Below, piece by piece: positions 9,334 through 16,917 of a stretch of 64,000 bases of DNA (the first letter of the stretch is position 1; each line of letters begins with the position of its first letter). The position numbers were made by a program, and so were the translations under genes. The DNA comes from Bacteroidota bacterium (GTDB taxonomy: Bacteria; Bacteroidota; Bacteroidia; AKYH767-A; OLB10). The DNA lies in assembly GCA_016714535.1 (NCBI GenBank), contig JADKDR010000005.1, positions 62,001 through 126,000 of the forward strand, given 5' to 3'. Below the pieces are notes generated by a model. The model had not been told where the DNA came from and made no database searches. It saw only the letters and a program-made list of their open reading frames with translations.

Positions 9334-9825
9334 TTAATAATACCTGTATTCATCCGAAGTCATCATAGCATAATAAATCATTTTTGGGGTAAGTGATGCA
9401 TTATCAGTTATCTCCTTTTCCATAAACCAGGTTTCGTATTCGCCAGGATTCCGGTTGTAAATTTTCTTAAAAGTTTCGGAAATAAATTTCTGTTTGTCTG
9501 CCATCATCACTGCTTGAGTTGGTATGGTCGTATTTGGTTGGTTGATAAAGTTTTTAATTATCATATCTTCAATTAACTTTTTGTCGCCAAAAGCGGTATA
9601 GGCAACGCTTAGCGATGACAATTTCTGAGCCGAAATAGTATTGCCAAACAAATCCTGATAAGCAATTGAAATAAATTCAACCGTTGTTTTAATACGTTCT
9701 TTTGGATTTCCAAAAGTGTTTACCGTGCTCTCATTTACTTCATATACTACATTTGTTTCTTTTTTACATGAACCTAGTCCGGCTATAATAAAGTCCAGTA
9801 TAAGTAATTTTATTTTGTTAACCAT
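9334..9825 (-). CDS. Small lipoprotein, DUF1549-related by weak similarity
   Basis: 163-aa predicted lipoprotein: a hydrophobic N-terminus with lipobox ending at Cys20 (GLGSC) followed by KK. Mostly helical. The C-terminal part (FKKIYNRNPGEYETWF, then MTSDEYRYY) resembles the helical domain that recurs in DUF1549/DUF1553-type proteins and in the preceding gene (IGREPSTAELGFY). I infer that the two are related halves of a domain found fused in planctomycete proteins. It follows the 297-aa gene by 14 bases. No catalytic motif is visible. Confidence 0.6.
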   Translation of the reverse strand: MVNKIKLLILDFIIAGLGSCKKETNVVYEVNESTVNTFGNPKERIKTTVEFISIAYQDLFGNTISAQKLSSLSVAYTAFGDKKLIEDMIIKNFINQPNTTIPTQAVMMADKQKFISETFKKIYNRNPGEYETWFMEKEITDNASLTPKMIYYAMMTSDEYRYY

Positions 9826-9839
9826 TGCTATATATGTTT

Positions 9840-10733
9840 TTAAATTCCGGCAAATTCATTTTCAGCTAAAATGTCTGACTGGAATTTTGTAAAGTCTTTA
9901 TAAGTTTTTAAATCCTTTGTGTACTTAATCATTTCAGCATTATCGGGCTCACGAAAATAATAGCGTAAAAAATATTTTCGCACCTGACCCTCAAAGTAAT
10001 CATCCGAATTGAAGAAAATATCATTAAAATCTTTTTTTGATTTTCCCAATTGACCAAACAAGAGGGCAGACTGCCCATCTATCATTGTAACACATGACGT
10101 CTCCTCGCTATTGCTGGGGTTTCGTAAAAGGAAGTGTTGAAAAACCGATATCACATAATTCAATGAACCCATATTAATTTGGTCATAAAAATAGTTGTCA
10201 ACCATCATGCGGTGTAATTCATCAACACGTTTATTGCCTACAGCCCATTCATTATTAAATTTTTGAAAATCAATGAGCCGATTCTGTTCTTCCTGTATAA
10301 TTGACCAAAATGGGGCATATGTTGTATCGTTTAGTAAAATTCCAAATACGCTTATCATCAGCGAAATATCTGTAGTATCCTGATTGTTTAAAAGTTCAGC
10401 TAAAAATACAGTGTAGGTATGAGTTAGATAGTCGGGTAATTTAATTACATCCTGCAAGAATTCTTTTCGTTCGGCCATCGAAAAATTCGCAACCAACAAG
10501 TTCTGTTTGTAGAAGCCTAATTCAGCGGTTGAGGGCTCTCTTCCAATCAATGTGATGAAAGATTTATTTACATAGTTTTCTACCTTTACTTCATCAACAG
10601 TATAATCTGGTGGTGGGGTATTGTTTGGTTCGGTAACAGTTTCATATTTTTTACATGAAAAAATAAGTAAACTAAAAAGAACCAAAACATAAAAACACCT
10701 GCTTAATCGAAAAAAACCTGAGTCGTTTTGCAT
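9840..10733 (-). CDS. Lipoprotein, DUF1549-like helical protein
   Basis: 297-aa predicted lipoprotein with signal region FYVLVLFSLLIFSCKK (Cys27), then a proline-rich linker NNTPPPDYT. The mature region is helical and contains two copies of a motif of the type FITLIGREPSTAELGFY (about residue 56) and YYFREPDNAEMIKY (about residue 256), as in DUF1549-like proteins where 'R-x-P-x-x-x-E' is typical. First gene of the operon that continues with the small lipoprotein, the DUF1501-like protein and the CX4CH lipoprotein. Function unknown; perhaps an envelope complex with a redox or hydrolase activity. Confidence 0.6.
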   Translation of the reverse strand: MQNDSGFFRLSRCFYVLVLFSLLIFSCKKYETVTEPNNTPPPDYTVDEVKVENYVNKSFITLIGREPSTAELGFYKQNLLVANFSMAERKEFLQDVIKLPDYLTHTYTVFLAELLNNQDTTDISLMISVFGILLNDTTYAPFWSIIQEEQNRLIDFQKFNNEWAVGNKRVDELHRMMVDNYFYDQINMGSLNYVISVFQHFLLRNPSNSEETSCVTMIDGQSALLFGQLGKSKKDFNDIFFNSDDYFEGQVRKYFLRYYFREPDNAEMIKYTKDLKTYKDFTKFQSDILAENEFAGI

Positions 10734-10750
10734 TTCCGGATATTTTTTTT

Positions 10751-10758
10751 CAAAAGTA
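10751..10758 (-). promoter_or_regulatory. -7 box for the lipoprotein/DUF1501 operon
   Basis: On the minus strand this reads TACTTTTG, a full match to TAnnTTTG, 18 bases upstream of ATG 10733. The -33 region lacks an obvious TTTG. Confidence 0.4.
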
Positions 10759-11183
10759 TAAATTTTTGTCTCGCATAGTCATTAAACCGTAAAATTAACT
10801 TTTTAGTATTCTTATCAGGCCTAACTTACCTTTTTTTAATCATTAATAGAGGATAATCTTCAGTAGTTGGTATCGCTAAATAACAACAATAATAAGATTC
10901 TAATTGGATAAACATAAGAGTGTTTTAATTTGCTTTACAGACTTCACGCTTCCTTTCCCGAGTTGTTCTTTAAACTCTAAAACCTAACTTTTCAATAGAT
11001 TAAATAGTTTAACAGCGAAAACGAATTTACTAAATGAGGCAAAGGATCGGGAATATTGACATAATTTTAAAGAAATGAAAATGTGTCAAAATGTATAAAA
11101 ACAACTAATAAACGTCCTTTTATAGTGCTAAAATATTGCCTAACTTGACGCGACCCAAAGAGGAAAAAAAATTGAGTTCTAAA
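10759..11183. other. Intergenic, no gene seen
   Basis: AT-rich region between the divergent lipoprotein operon and the tRNA/tuf operon. I find no open frame with protein character and no RNA gene in it. Confidence 0.6.
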
Positions 11184-11214
11184 TTTGTAGGTTAAAAATT
11201 GTTTTCTACATTTG
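11184..11214 (+). promoter_or_regulatory. Promoter of the tRNA-tuf operon
   Basis: TTTG at 11184-11187, a 19-base spacer, then TACATTTG at 11207-11214: a textbook Bacteroidota sigma-A promoter (TTTG-N19-TAnnTTTG). Transcription would begin near 11220, about 85 bases before tRNA-Thr. Confidence 0.8.
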
Positions 11215-11305
11215 CAGTCCCAAAAAAATGGCATCTGTACAAATGCCGTTCCAATGGGTTCGCTTTGAGCAAGTTACCTTGGTAATTTATCAAATCTAAT
11301 CGAAG

Positions 11306-11378
<73 letters not shown>

Positions 11379-11385
11379 CAAGAGC

Positions 11386-11421
11386 TTCCTGTATTGTTAG
11401 TACATACAGGAACTTTTTTTT
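11386..11421 (+). terminator. Terminator-like hairpin inside the tRNA cluster
   Basis: TTCCTGTAT (11386-11394) pairs with ATACAGGAA (11404-11412), followed by C and eight T residues. It has the full form of an intrinsic terminator, yet three more tRNA genes and tuf follow. It may be a partial terminator or attenuator, or it may separate tRNA-Thr from a second transcription unit. Confidence 0.7.
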
Positions 11422-11479
11422 GTTTACTGACAAGCGATTGGTTCTTTGAAACAATAAAGTTGGTAACTTGAATTAAATA

Positions 11480-11562
11480 GGGGAGTTACCAGAGTGGCCA
11501 AATGGGACAGACTGTAAATCTGTTGTCTTACGACTTCGGTGGTTCGAATCCACCACTCCCCA
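11480..11562 (+). tRNA. tRNA-Tyr (anticodon GTA)
   Basis: Acceptor GGGGAGT pairs ACTCCCC; anticodon loop CTGTAAA gives GTA. The long variable arm around CTTACGACTTCGG is typical of bacterial tRNA-Tyr. T arm GGTGGTTCGAATCCACC. CCA not encoded. Confidence 0.95.
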
Positions 11563-11589
11563 CTTGGTATTTGGTTATAAACCATCAAT

Positions 11590-11662
11590 GCGGAAGTAGC
11601 TCATTTGGTAGAGCGATAGCCTTCCAAGCTATAGGTGGCGGGTTCGAGCCCCGTCTTCCGCT
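11590..11662 (+). tRNA. tRNA-Gly (anticodon TCC)
   Basis: Acceptor GCGGAAG pairs CTTCCGC; anticodon arm ATAGCCTTCCAAGCTAT with anticodon TCC; T arm GCGGGTTCGAGCCCCGT. CCA not encoded. Confidence 0.95.
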
Positions 11663-11711
11663 CTAGTTGTAGTTCTTTTGTTTATTAATACAGAGCTTAA
11701 TAAATTAGTAA

Positions 11712-11783
<72 letters not shown>

Positions 11784-12004
11784 CTTCTCAAATTTTGGCT
11801 CTTTGATTTATGCTCGAATCGGGTTTGCTTAAAAAGTTAGTCTCCTAGCGACACAAACCATTAAGAATTGGTATTCGGCAAATGGGTTTATTAATAAACA
11901 GTAAAGGTTAGCAGCCTTCTAAATTGAATGAATTATTGAAATGAAAAAACGTATTTAAATCTTATAAAAAACACTTAAAGTTAACAATTTAACACTATAT
12001 CAAA

Positions 12005-13192
12005 ATGGCAAAAGAAAAATTTGATCGTTCCAAACCGCACGTTAACATTGGAACTATTGGTCACGTTGACCACGGTAAAACAACCTTAACCGCTGCAATT
12101 ACTACCGTATTGGCAGAAAAAGGACTTTCAGAAAAGCGTTCATTCGATTCTATCGATAATGCTCCTGAAGAAAAAGAAAGAGGTATCACCATCAACACTG
12201 CACACGTAGAGTATCAAACTGCTGCGCGTCACTATGCACACGTTGATTGCCCAGGACACGCTGATTATGTGAAGAACATGGTTACCGGTGCTGCGCAGAT
12301 GGACGGTGCTATATTAGTGGTTGCAGCTACAGATGGACCTATGCCACAAACCCGTGAGCACATTCTTCTTGCCCGTCAGGTAGGAGTTCCAAAGATTGTT
12401 GTTTTCATGAATAAGGTTGACATGGTTGATGATGCTGAAATTTTAGATATCGTTGAGATGGAAATCCGTGAATTATTAAGCTTCTATCAATTCGATGGTG
12501 ACAATACTCCTATAATCCGTGGATCTGCTTTAGGTGGATTAAACCTGGATGCTAAGTGGGTAGAGAAAATCATGGAATTAATGAATGCAGTTGATACATT
12601 CATTCCACTTCCTCCTCGAGATGTTGATAAGCCATTCTTGATGCCAGTAGAAGACGTATTCTCTATTACTGGTCGCGGAACTGTTGCAACAGGCCGAATC
12701 GAGCGTGGAGTAATCAACTCAAATGAAACTGTTGAAATCATCGGTATGCAAGAGAAGAAATTAACTTCTACTGTAACTGGGGTTGAGATGTTCCGTAAAA
12801 TTCTTGATCGTGGAGAAGCAGGTGACAACGTGGGTTTGTTATTACGTGGTATCGAAAAGAACGATATCCGCAGAGGAATGGTTATAGCCAAGCCTGGCTC
12901 TATTACTCCTCATACTGTTTTCAAAGCTGAGATTTACGTATTGAAAAAGGAAGAAGGTGGTCGTCATACTCCTTTCCACAATAAATACCGCCCTCAGTTC
13001 TATATGCGCACTACAGATGTAACTGGAGAGATAGAATTGCCAGAAGGTCGTGAGATGGTAATGCCAGGTGATAACGTTACAATTACTGTAAACCTTATCG
13101 TACCCGTAGCTATGGATAAAGGATTACGTTTCGCGATTCGCGAAGGTGGTCGTACTGTAGGTGCAGGTCAGGTAATTGATATTGTTAAGTAA
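12005..13192 (+). CDS. tuf: Elongation factor Tu
   Basis: 395-aa GTPase that delivers aminoacyl-tRNA to the ribosome. G1 GHVDHGKT (residues 18-25), switch region [13 protein letters not shown]3 DCPGHADY, G4 NKVD and G5 SAL are all present, followed by domains II and III ending in [10 protein letters not shown]. Length and N-terminus [20 protein letters not shown] are those of bacterial EF-Tu. The leader from 11784 to 12004 has no further gene. A terminator-like hairpin and tRNA-Trp follow. Confidence 0.99.
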   Translation: MAKEKFDRSKPHVNIGTIGHVDHGKTTLTAAITTVLAEKGLSEKRSFDSIDNAPEEKERGITINTAHVEYQTAARHYAHVDCPGHADYVKNMVTGAAQMDGAILVVAATDGPMPQTREHILLARQVGVPKIVVFMNKVDMVDDAEILDIVEMEIRELLSFYQFDGDNTPIIRGSALGGLNLDAKWVEKIMELMNAVDTFIPLPPRDVDKPFLMPVEDVFSITGRGTVATGRIERGVINSNETVEIIGMQEKKLTSTVTGVEMFRKILDRGEAGDNVGLLLRGIEKNDIRRGMVIAKPGSITPHTVFKAEIYVLKKEEGGRHTPFHNKYRPQFYMRTTDVTGEIELPEGREMVMPGDNVTITVNLIVPVAMDKGLRFAIREGGRTVGAGQVIDIVK

Positions 13193-13220
13193 TCTTAACT
13201 GAGTCAATTATAAACAGCAT

Positions 13221-13253
13221 TCACCGGAGGTTTTTGAGCCTTCGGTGATTGTT
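13221..13253 (+). terminator. Hairpin after tuf
   Basis: TCACCGGAGG (13221-13230) pairs with CCTTCGGTGA (13239-13248) with one G-T pair; the following TTGTTTG is only moderately T-rich. Possible terminator or processing site between tuf and tRNA-Trp. Confidence 0.6.
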
Positions 13254-13263
13254 TGTATATGAA

Positions 13264-13332
13264 AGGAGCATAGTTCAAGGGTAGAATAGCGGTCTCCAAA
13301 ACCGTTGATGGGAGTTCGAATCTCTGCTCCTG
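13264..13332 (+). tRNA. tRNA-Trp (anticodon CCA), apparently lacking two T-stem bases
   Basis: Acceptor AGGAGCA pairs TGCTCCT, and the anticodon arm GCGGTCTCCAAAACCGT gives CCA. The T arm reads GGGAGTTCGAATCTC and then runs directly into the acceptor, so the 3' T-stem strand has three instead of five bases. The gene is 69 nt long. A two-base CT loss in a CTCTCT-like stretch would explain this, either a sequencing error or a damaged gene. Its position before secE is conserved in many bacteria. Confidence 0.85.
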
Positions 13333-13434
13333 CAAGTATCAACGGTGTTGTAATTCAATAAGTTATCTGTGATTATTAAAATAGTTTATTGAATAGGAAT
13401 AACAATTAAAAACAAGAAAGTAAAACAAGCAAAG

Positions 13435-13626
13435 ATGGATAAATTGAAAATATATGTGCAAGAGTCGTACAACGAACTAATGCACAAGGTATCCTGGCCA
13501 ACATGGGCAGAATTACAAGAATCGGCCATTACCGTTTTGGTAGCAACAGTAATTGTTGGATTAATCATTTGGCTTATAGACCTGGTATTCTCTGGTATAC
13601 TTGGATTTATTTATAGCCTTACTTAA
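13435..13626 (+). CDS. secE: Preprotein translocase subunit SecE
   Basis: 63-aa SecE of the single-helix type, a clamp on SecY in the inner-membrane Sec channel. The amphipathic N-terminal helix (YVQESYNELMHKVSWPTW) carries the conserved KVxWP motif near residues 18-22; one transmembrane helix spans about residues 33-58. Located between tRNA-Trp and nusG, the standard position. Confidence 0.96.
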   Translation: MDKLKIYVQESYNELMHKVSWPTWAELQESAITVLVATVIVGLIIWLIDLVFSGILGFIYSLT

Positions 13627-13664
13627 ACGAATAAATCAATCAGGTTTTATTAAGCCGAACAAAG

Positions 13665-14213
13665 ATGACAGAGGTAGCAGAAAAAAAGTGGTACGTAATA
13701 CGTGCCATCAGTGGTAAGGAAAAGAAAGTAAAGCAATATATAGATGCTGAAATTTCACGATTGAAATTGCAGGATTTTGTTGCTCAGGTTCTTATACCTA
13801 CCGAAAAAATATATCAGATTAAAAATGGTAAGAAGATTTCTAAAGAACGCAGTTATTTGCCTGGTTATGTATTGTTGGAAGCAAATATTTCTGGCGAAAT
13901 CCCCCATATAATTCAGAATATTCCAGGAGTAATTAACTTTCTGGGCCCTAAGGGAGAGGCACCAGCACCATTGCGTGTGTCTGAAGTAAACAGGATTTTA
14001 GGAAAGGCGGATGAATTGGCCGAATCTCCTGAAATTGCTAACATTCCTTTCGTAGTTGGCGAAACTGTAAAAGTAATTGATGGACCATTCAATAGTTTTT
14101 CAGGAGTTATTGAAGAAGTTAATGAAGAAAAGAGAAAATTAAAGGTAATTGTAAAAATATTTGGCCGCAAAACTCCACTTGAGTTGAGTTACTTGCAAGT
14201 TGAAAAGGAATAA
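13665..14213 (+). CDS. nusG: Transcription termination/antitermination factor NusG
   Basis: 182-aa NusG. The N-terminal NGN domain begins KKWYVIRAISGKEKKVKQY and includes the LPGYVLLEA strand, which binds RNA polymerase. The C-terminal KOW domain starts near residue 128 (GETVKVIDGPFNSFSGVIEE) and binds Rho or S10. Bacteroidota length. 38 bases after secE, so cotranscribed. Followed by a structured leader before rplK. Confidence 0.97.
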   Translation: MTEVAEKKWYVIRAISGKEKKVKQYIDAEISRLKLQDFVAQVLIPTEKIYQIKNGKKISKERSYLPGYVLLEANISGEIPHIIQNIPGVINFLGPKGEAPAPLRVSEVNRILGKADELAESPEIANIPFVVGETVKVIDGPFNSFSGVIEEVNEEKRKLKVIVKIFGRKTPLELSYLQVEKE

Positions 14214-14237
14214 AATCATCGCATTACTCAGTTTTTG

Positions 14238-14283
14238 CTTAGACCGGAAGTATCAAAATAGCTTCCATATTTTGCCGGCTAAG
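14238..14283 (+). promoter_or_regulatory. Possible structured leader of rplK
   Basis: A stem CTTAG/CTAAG extended by CCGG/CCGG (14238-14247 with 14275-14283) encloses a competing stem GGAAG/CTTCC (14246-14250 with 14262-14266). The GG at 14246-14247 can belong to either stem. Mutually exclusive pairing before a ribosomal protein operon suggests an autoregulatory or attenuation leader. Confidence 0.4.
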
Positions 14284-14334
14284 AATGGCACAAAAACATA
14301 GGATTAATGCCTACTCAAACTAAAAAAAAATAAA

Positions 14335-14772
14335 ATGGCAAAAGAAATAGGTGCATTAATAAAACTTCAGGTAAAGGGTGGCGCTGCCAATCCTGCCCCT
14401 CCAATTGGTCCTGCATTAGGAGCAAAAGGGGTTAACATTATGGAGTTTTGCAAGCAGTTTAATGCTCGCACACAAGACCAGGCTGGCAAAGTATTGCCAG
14501 TGGTAATAACAGTATATGTAGATAAGTCCTTTGAATTTATTATTAAAAAGCCACCGGTAGCGGTAGCTATTTTAGAGGCCACAAAACTTAAGAGCGGTTC
14601 GGCAGAACCTAACCGTAAGAAGGTTGCTACTATAAATTGGGATAAGGTGCGTGAAATCGCCCAAGAAAAAATGTCTGATTTGAATTGTTTTACAATGGAA
14701 TCAGCCATGAGTATGGTGGCGGGTACTGCACGCAGCATGGGGGTAATTGTAGAAGGCACTAGGCCTTTCTAA
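14335..14772 (+). CDS. rplK: 50S ribosomal protein L11
   Basis: 145-aa L11, part of the GTPase-associated centre binding 23S rRNA. The N-terminal domain has the conserved proline stretch [19 protein letters not shown] (residues 20-38); the C-terminal RNA-binding domain ends in [10 protein letters not shown]. First of the rplKAJL group. A 209-base interval separates it from rplA; I recognise no gene there. Confidence 0.99.
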   Translation: MAKEIGALIKLQVKGGAANPAPPIGPALGAKGVNIMEFCKQFNARTQDQAGKVLPVVITVYVDKSFEFIIKKPPVAVAILEATKLKSGSAEPNRKKVATINWDKVREIAQEKMSDLNCFTMESAMSMVAGTARSMGVIVEGTRPF

Positions 14773-14981
14773 TTGTTCTTTGATTTTTTTCGAATGTTGG
14801 AATTAAAAAGGTAAGCGGAAAAGTAAGCAGTATAGAAAAACATCTTCAAAAGTTAGATGTTCTAAATACTTAATAGCTCATAACGTATCTTTCAAGGTCA
14901 TCATTCTTAGACAAAAAAGATTGTTCACTTGATGGAGTGTCGCAAATAACGGCACGCTTGCACATCGTAATAAATTAATAA

Positions 14982-15665
14982 ATGGCAAAATTAACGAAAA
15001 AACAAAAAGCTACGCTTGCCAAGTATGATCCTTCGAAAACATACAGTTTGAAGGATGCAAGCAAAATTGTAAAGGACATTTCCTATACAAAATTTGATGC
15101 TTCAGTTGATCTGAGCATCCGCCTGGGGGTTGACCCGCGTAAGGCAAATCAAATGGTTCGTGGGGTGGTAACTCTTCCACATGGTACCGGAAAAAATGTA
15201 CGTGTTCTTGTTCTTTGCACTCCCGATAAGGAGGCAGAAGCAAAAGCAGCAGGTGCCGATCATGTTGGATTGGATGACTATATTTCGAAAATCGAAAAAG
15301 GTTGGACCGATATCGATATTGTAATTACCATGCCTTCAGTAATGGCTAAGGTAGGTAAGTTAGGTAAGATATTGGGACCTCGCAGCCTTATGCCAAATCC
15401 AAAGACTGGTACAGTTACAAACGATGTTGGTAAAGCAGTGGAGGAAGTTAAAGCCGGTAAGATTGATTTTAAAGTAGATAAGCAAGGAATCATTCATTCT
15501 TCAGTTGGTAAGGTATCATTTGATGCTAAGAAAATTGAAGAAAATGCAAATGAATTATTGAACACTATTGTAAAGCTAAAACCTAGTGCAGCCAAAGGAA
15601 CTTATATGAAGAGTGTAAGTTTGTCAAGCACAATGAGCCATGGTATTAAGATAGACACTAAATAA
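14982..15665 (+). CDS. rplA: 50S ribosomal protein L1
   Basis: 227-aa L1 of the ribosomal L1 stalk. Landmarks are [19 protein letters not shown] near residue 43, then [23 protein letters not shown] near residue 130, and [16 protein letters not shown] near the end. L1 is the autoregulator of the L11-L1 unit in many bacteria. The frame is intact and of usual length. Confidence 0.99.
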   Translation: MAKLTKKQKATLAKYDPSKTYSLKDASKIVKDISYTKFDASVDLSIRLGVDPRKANQMVRGVVTLPHGTGKNVRVLVLCTPDKEAEAKAAGADHVGLDDYISKIEKGWTDIDIVITMPSVMAKVGKLGKILGPRSLMPNPKTGTVTNDVGKAVEEVKAGKIDFKVDKQGIIHSSVGKVSFDAKKIEENANELLNTIVKLKPSAAKGTYMKSVSLSSTMSHGIKIDTK

Positions 15666-15702
15666 ATAGCTTAAATTATAAACCCATAAAAACTTACACA
15701 AA

Positions 15703-16230
15703 ATGACAAGAGAAGAAAAGAATAAAGCAATAGATGAGATAGTGGATACCCTTTCTGCTTACAATGGGTTTTATATAACCGATATCTCAGGTTTGAATTC
15801 AGAAAAAACAAGTCAATTGCGAAGAATGTGCTACGACAGAGGCATTAAAATGAGTGTTGCAAAAAATTCGCTCATAAAGAAAGCCCTTGAACGCATGAAT
15901 ACTGAAGCTTATGAACCTTTGTATGATTCATTAAAAGGATCTTCGGCACTTATGCTATGCGAAACGGCAAACCTTCCCGCAAAACTTATTAAGGAAATTC
16001 GAAGCAAAAAAGACAACACCAAGCCGATATTAAAATGCGCTTATATTGACTCTTCAGTTTTCATTGGCGATAATCAAGTTGAAGTGATAGCCAGTCTGAA
16101 GTCGAAGAATGAATTAATAGCAGATGTATTAGCCTTGTTGCAATCTCCAATACGCAATGTTATTGGTGGATTACAAAGTGGCGGTCACAAAATTGCAGGA
16201 ATTATTAAAACGCTTGAGTCACGTGCATAA
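15703..16230 (+). CDS. rplJ: 50S ribosomal protein L10
   Basis: 175-aa L10, which anchors L7/L12 dimers to the ribosome. N-terminal TREEKNKAIDEIVDTLSAYN and GIKMSVAKNSLIKKALE are family-typical; the C-terminal helix that binds L12 ends KIAGIIKTLESRA. Only 37 bases separate it from rplA, so the classical L10 leader, if present, must be very short or lie upstream. Confidence 0.98.
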   Translation: MTREEKNKAIDEIVDTLSAYNGFYITDISGLNSEKTSQLRRMCYDRGIKMSVAKNSLIKKALERMNTEAYEPLYDSLKGSSALMLCETANLPAKLIKEIRSKKDNTKPILKCAYIDSSVFIGDNQVEVIASLKSKNELIADVLALLQSPIRNVIGGLQSGGHKIAGIIKTLESRA

Positions 16231-16333
16231 TTTTTCTATAACTGTAGCTTCCATACAGTTTAGTTAATCTTTGCAATCGATTCTTTAAACAATATCAAAA
16301 TCAATAAATAACAAATTAAAAATTTCAAATAAA

Positions 16334-16711
16334 ATGGCAGATTTAAATTCATTAGCAGAAACACTCGTTGGCTTAACCGTAAAAGAAGTTAACGAACTTG
16401 CAAAAATCCTTAAAGACGTACACGGTATAGAGCCGGCAGCAGCAGCAGCTGTAGTTGCAGCCCCAGCAGCTGGTGGTGGTGCAGCAGCAGCCGAAGAAAA
16501 GTCAACTTTTGATGTTATTCTTAAAAGTGCAGGTCAAGCTAAACTTAACGTAGTTAAGTTGGTTAAAGATCTTACAGGATTAGGATTGAAGGAGGCAAAA
16601 GATTTAGTTGATGGTGCTCCAAAGGCAATTAAAGAAGGTGTATCTAAAGCTGAGGCTGATTCATTGAAAGATCAATTAGTAGCTGCAGGTGCTGAAGTTG
16701 AAGTTAAGTAA
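16334..16711 (+). CDS. rplL: 50S ribosomal protein L7/L12
   Basis: 125-aa L12 stalk protein that recruits translational GTPases. Three parts are visible: N-terminal dimerisation helices, an Ala/Gly hinge ([20 protein letters not shown], residues about 36-56) and the C-terminal domain with [20 protein letters not shown] and [13 protein letters not shown]. Start ATG 16334. A hairpin lies between it and rpoB. Confidence 0.99.
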   Translation: MADLNSLAETLVGLTVKEVNELAKILKDVHGIEPAAAAAVVAAPAAGGGAAAAEEKSTFDVILKSAGQAKLNVVKLVKDLTGLGLKEAKDLVDGAPKAIKEGVSKAEADSLKDQLVAAGAEVEVK

Positions 16712-16736
16712 TTCAACACATAAAAGTTTTGATTTA

Positions 16737-16768
16737 GGCCAATGGTGCACTTCAGTGCACCGTTGGTC
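16737..16768 (+). promoter_or_regulatory. Hairpin between rplL and rpoB (attenuator-like)
   Basis: GGTGCAC (16744-16750) and GTGCACC (16755-16761) form a perfect 7-bp stem with a TTCA loop, extended outward by further partial pairing (GCCAA with TTGGT). No long T run follows. By analogy with the Escherichia coli rplL-rpoB interval it could be an attenuator or RNase site. Confidence 0.55.
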
Positions 16769-16917
16769 TTATTCCTGTTTATAACGCAAGTATATTTTGT
16801 GTTTTTCTAAAACCAAATGGATTTATAAAAATACAAACTTCCCTGGGTAGATTATCTATCCAACTCATTTCTCTCAACTCACGGTTTCCTTTATTTTAAT
16901 TTAAAAATCTTATTATA

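Noticed and set aside
12487..12891. Minus-strand ORF inside tuf
   Set aside because: Shadow of a highly conserved gene.
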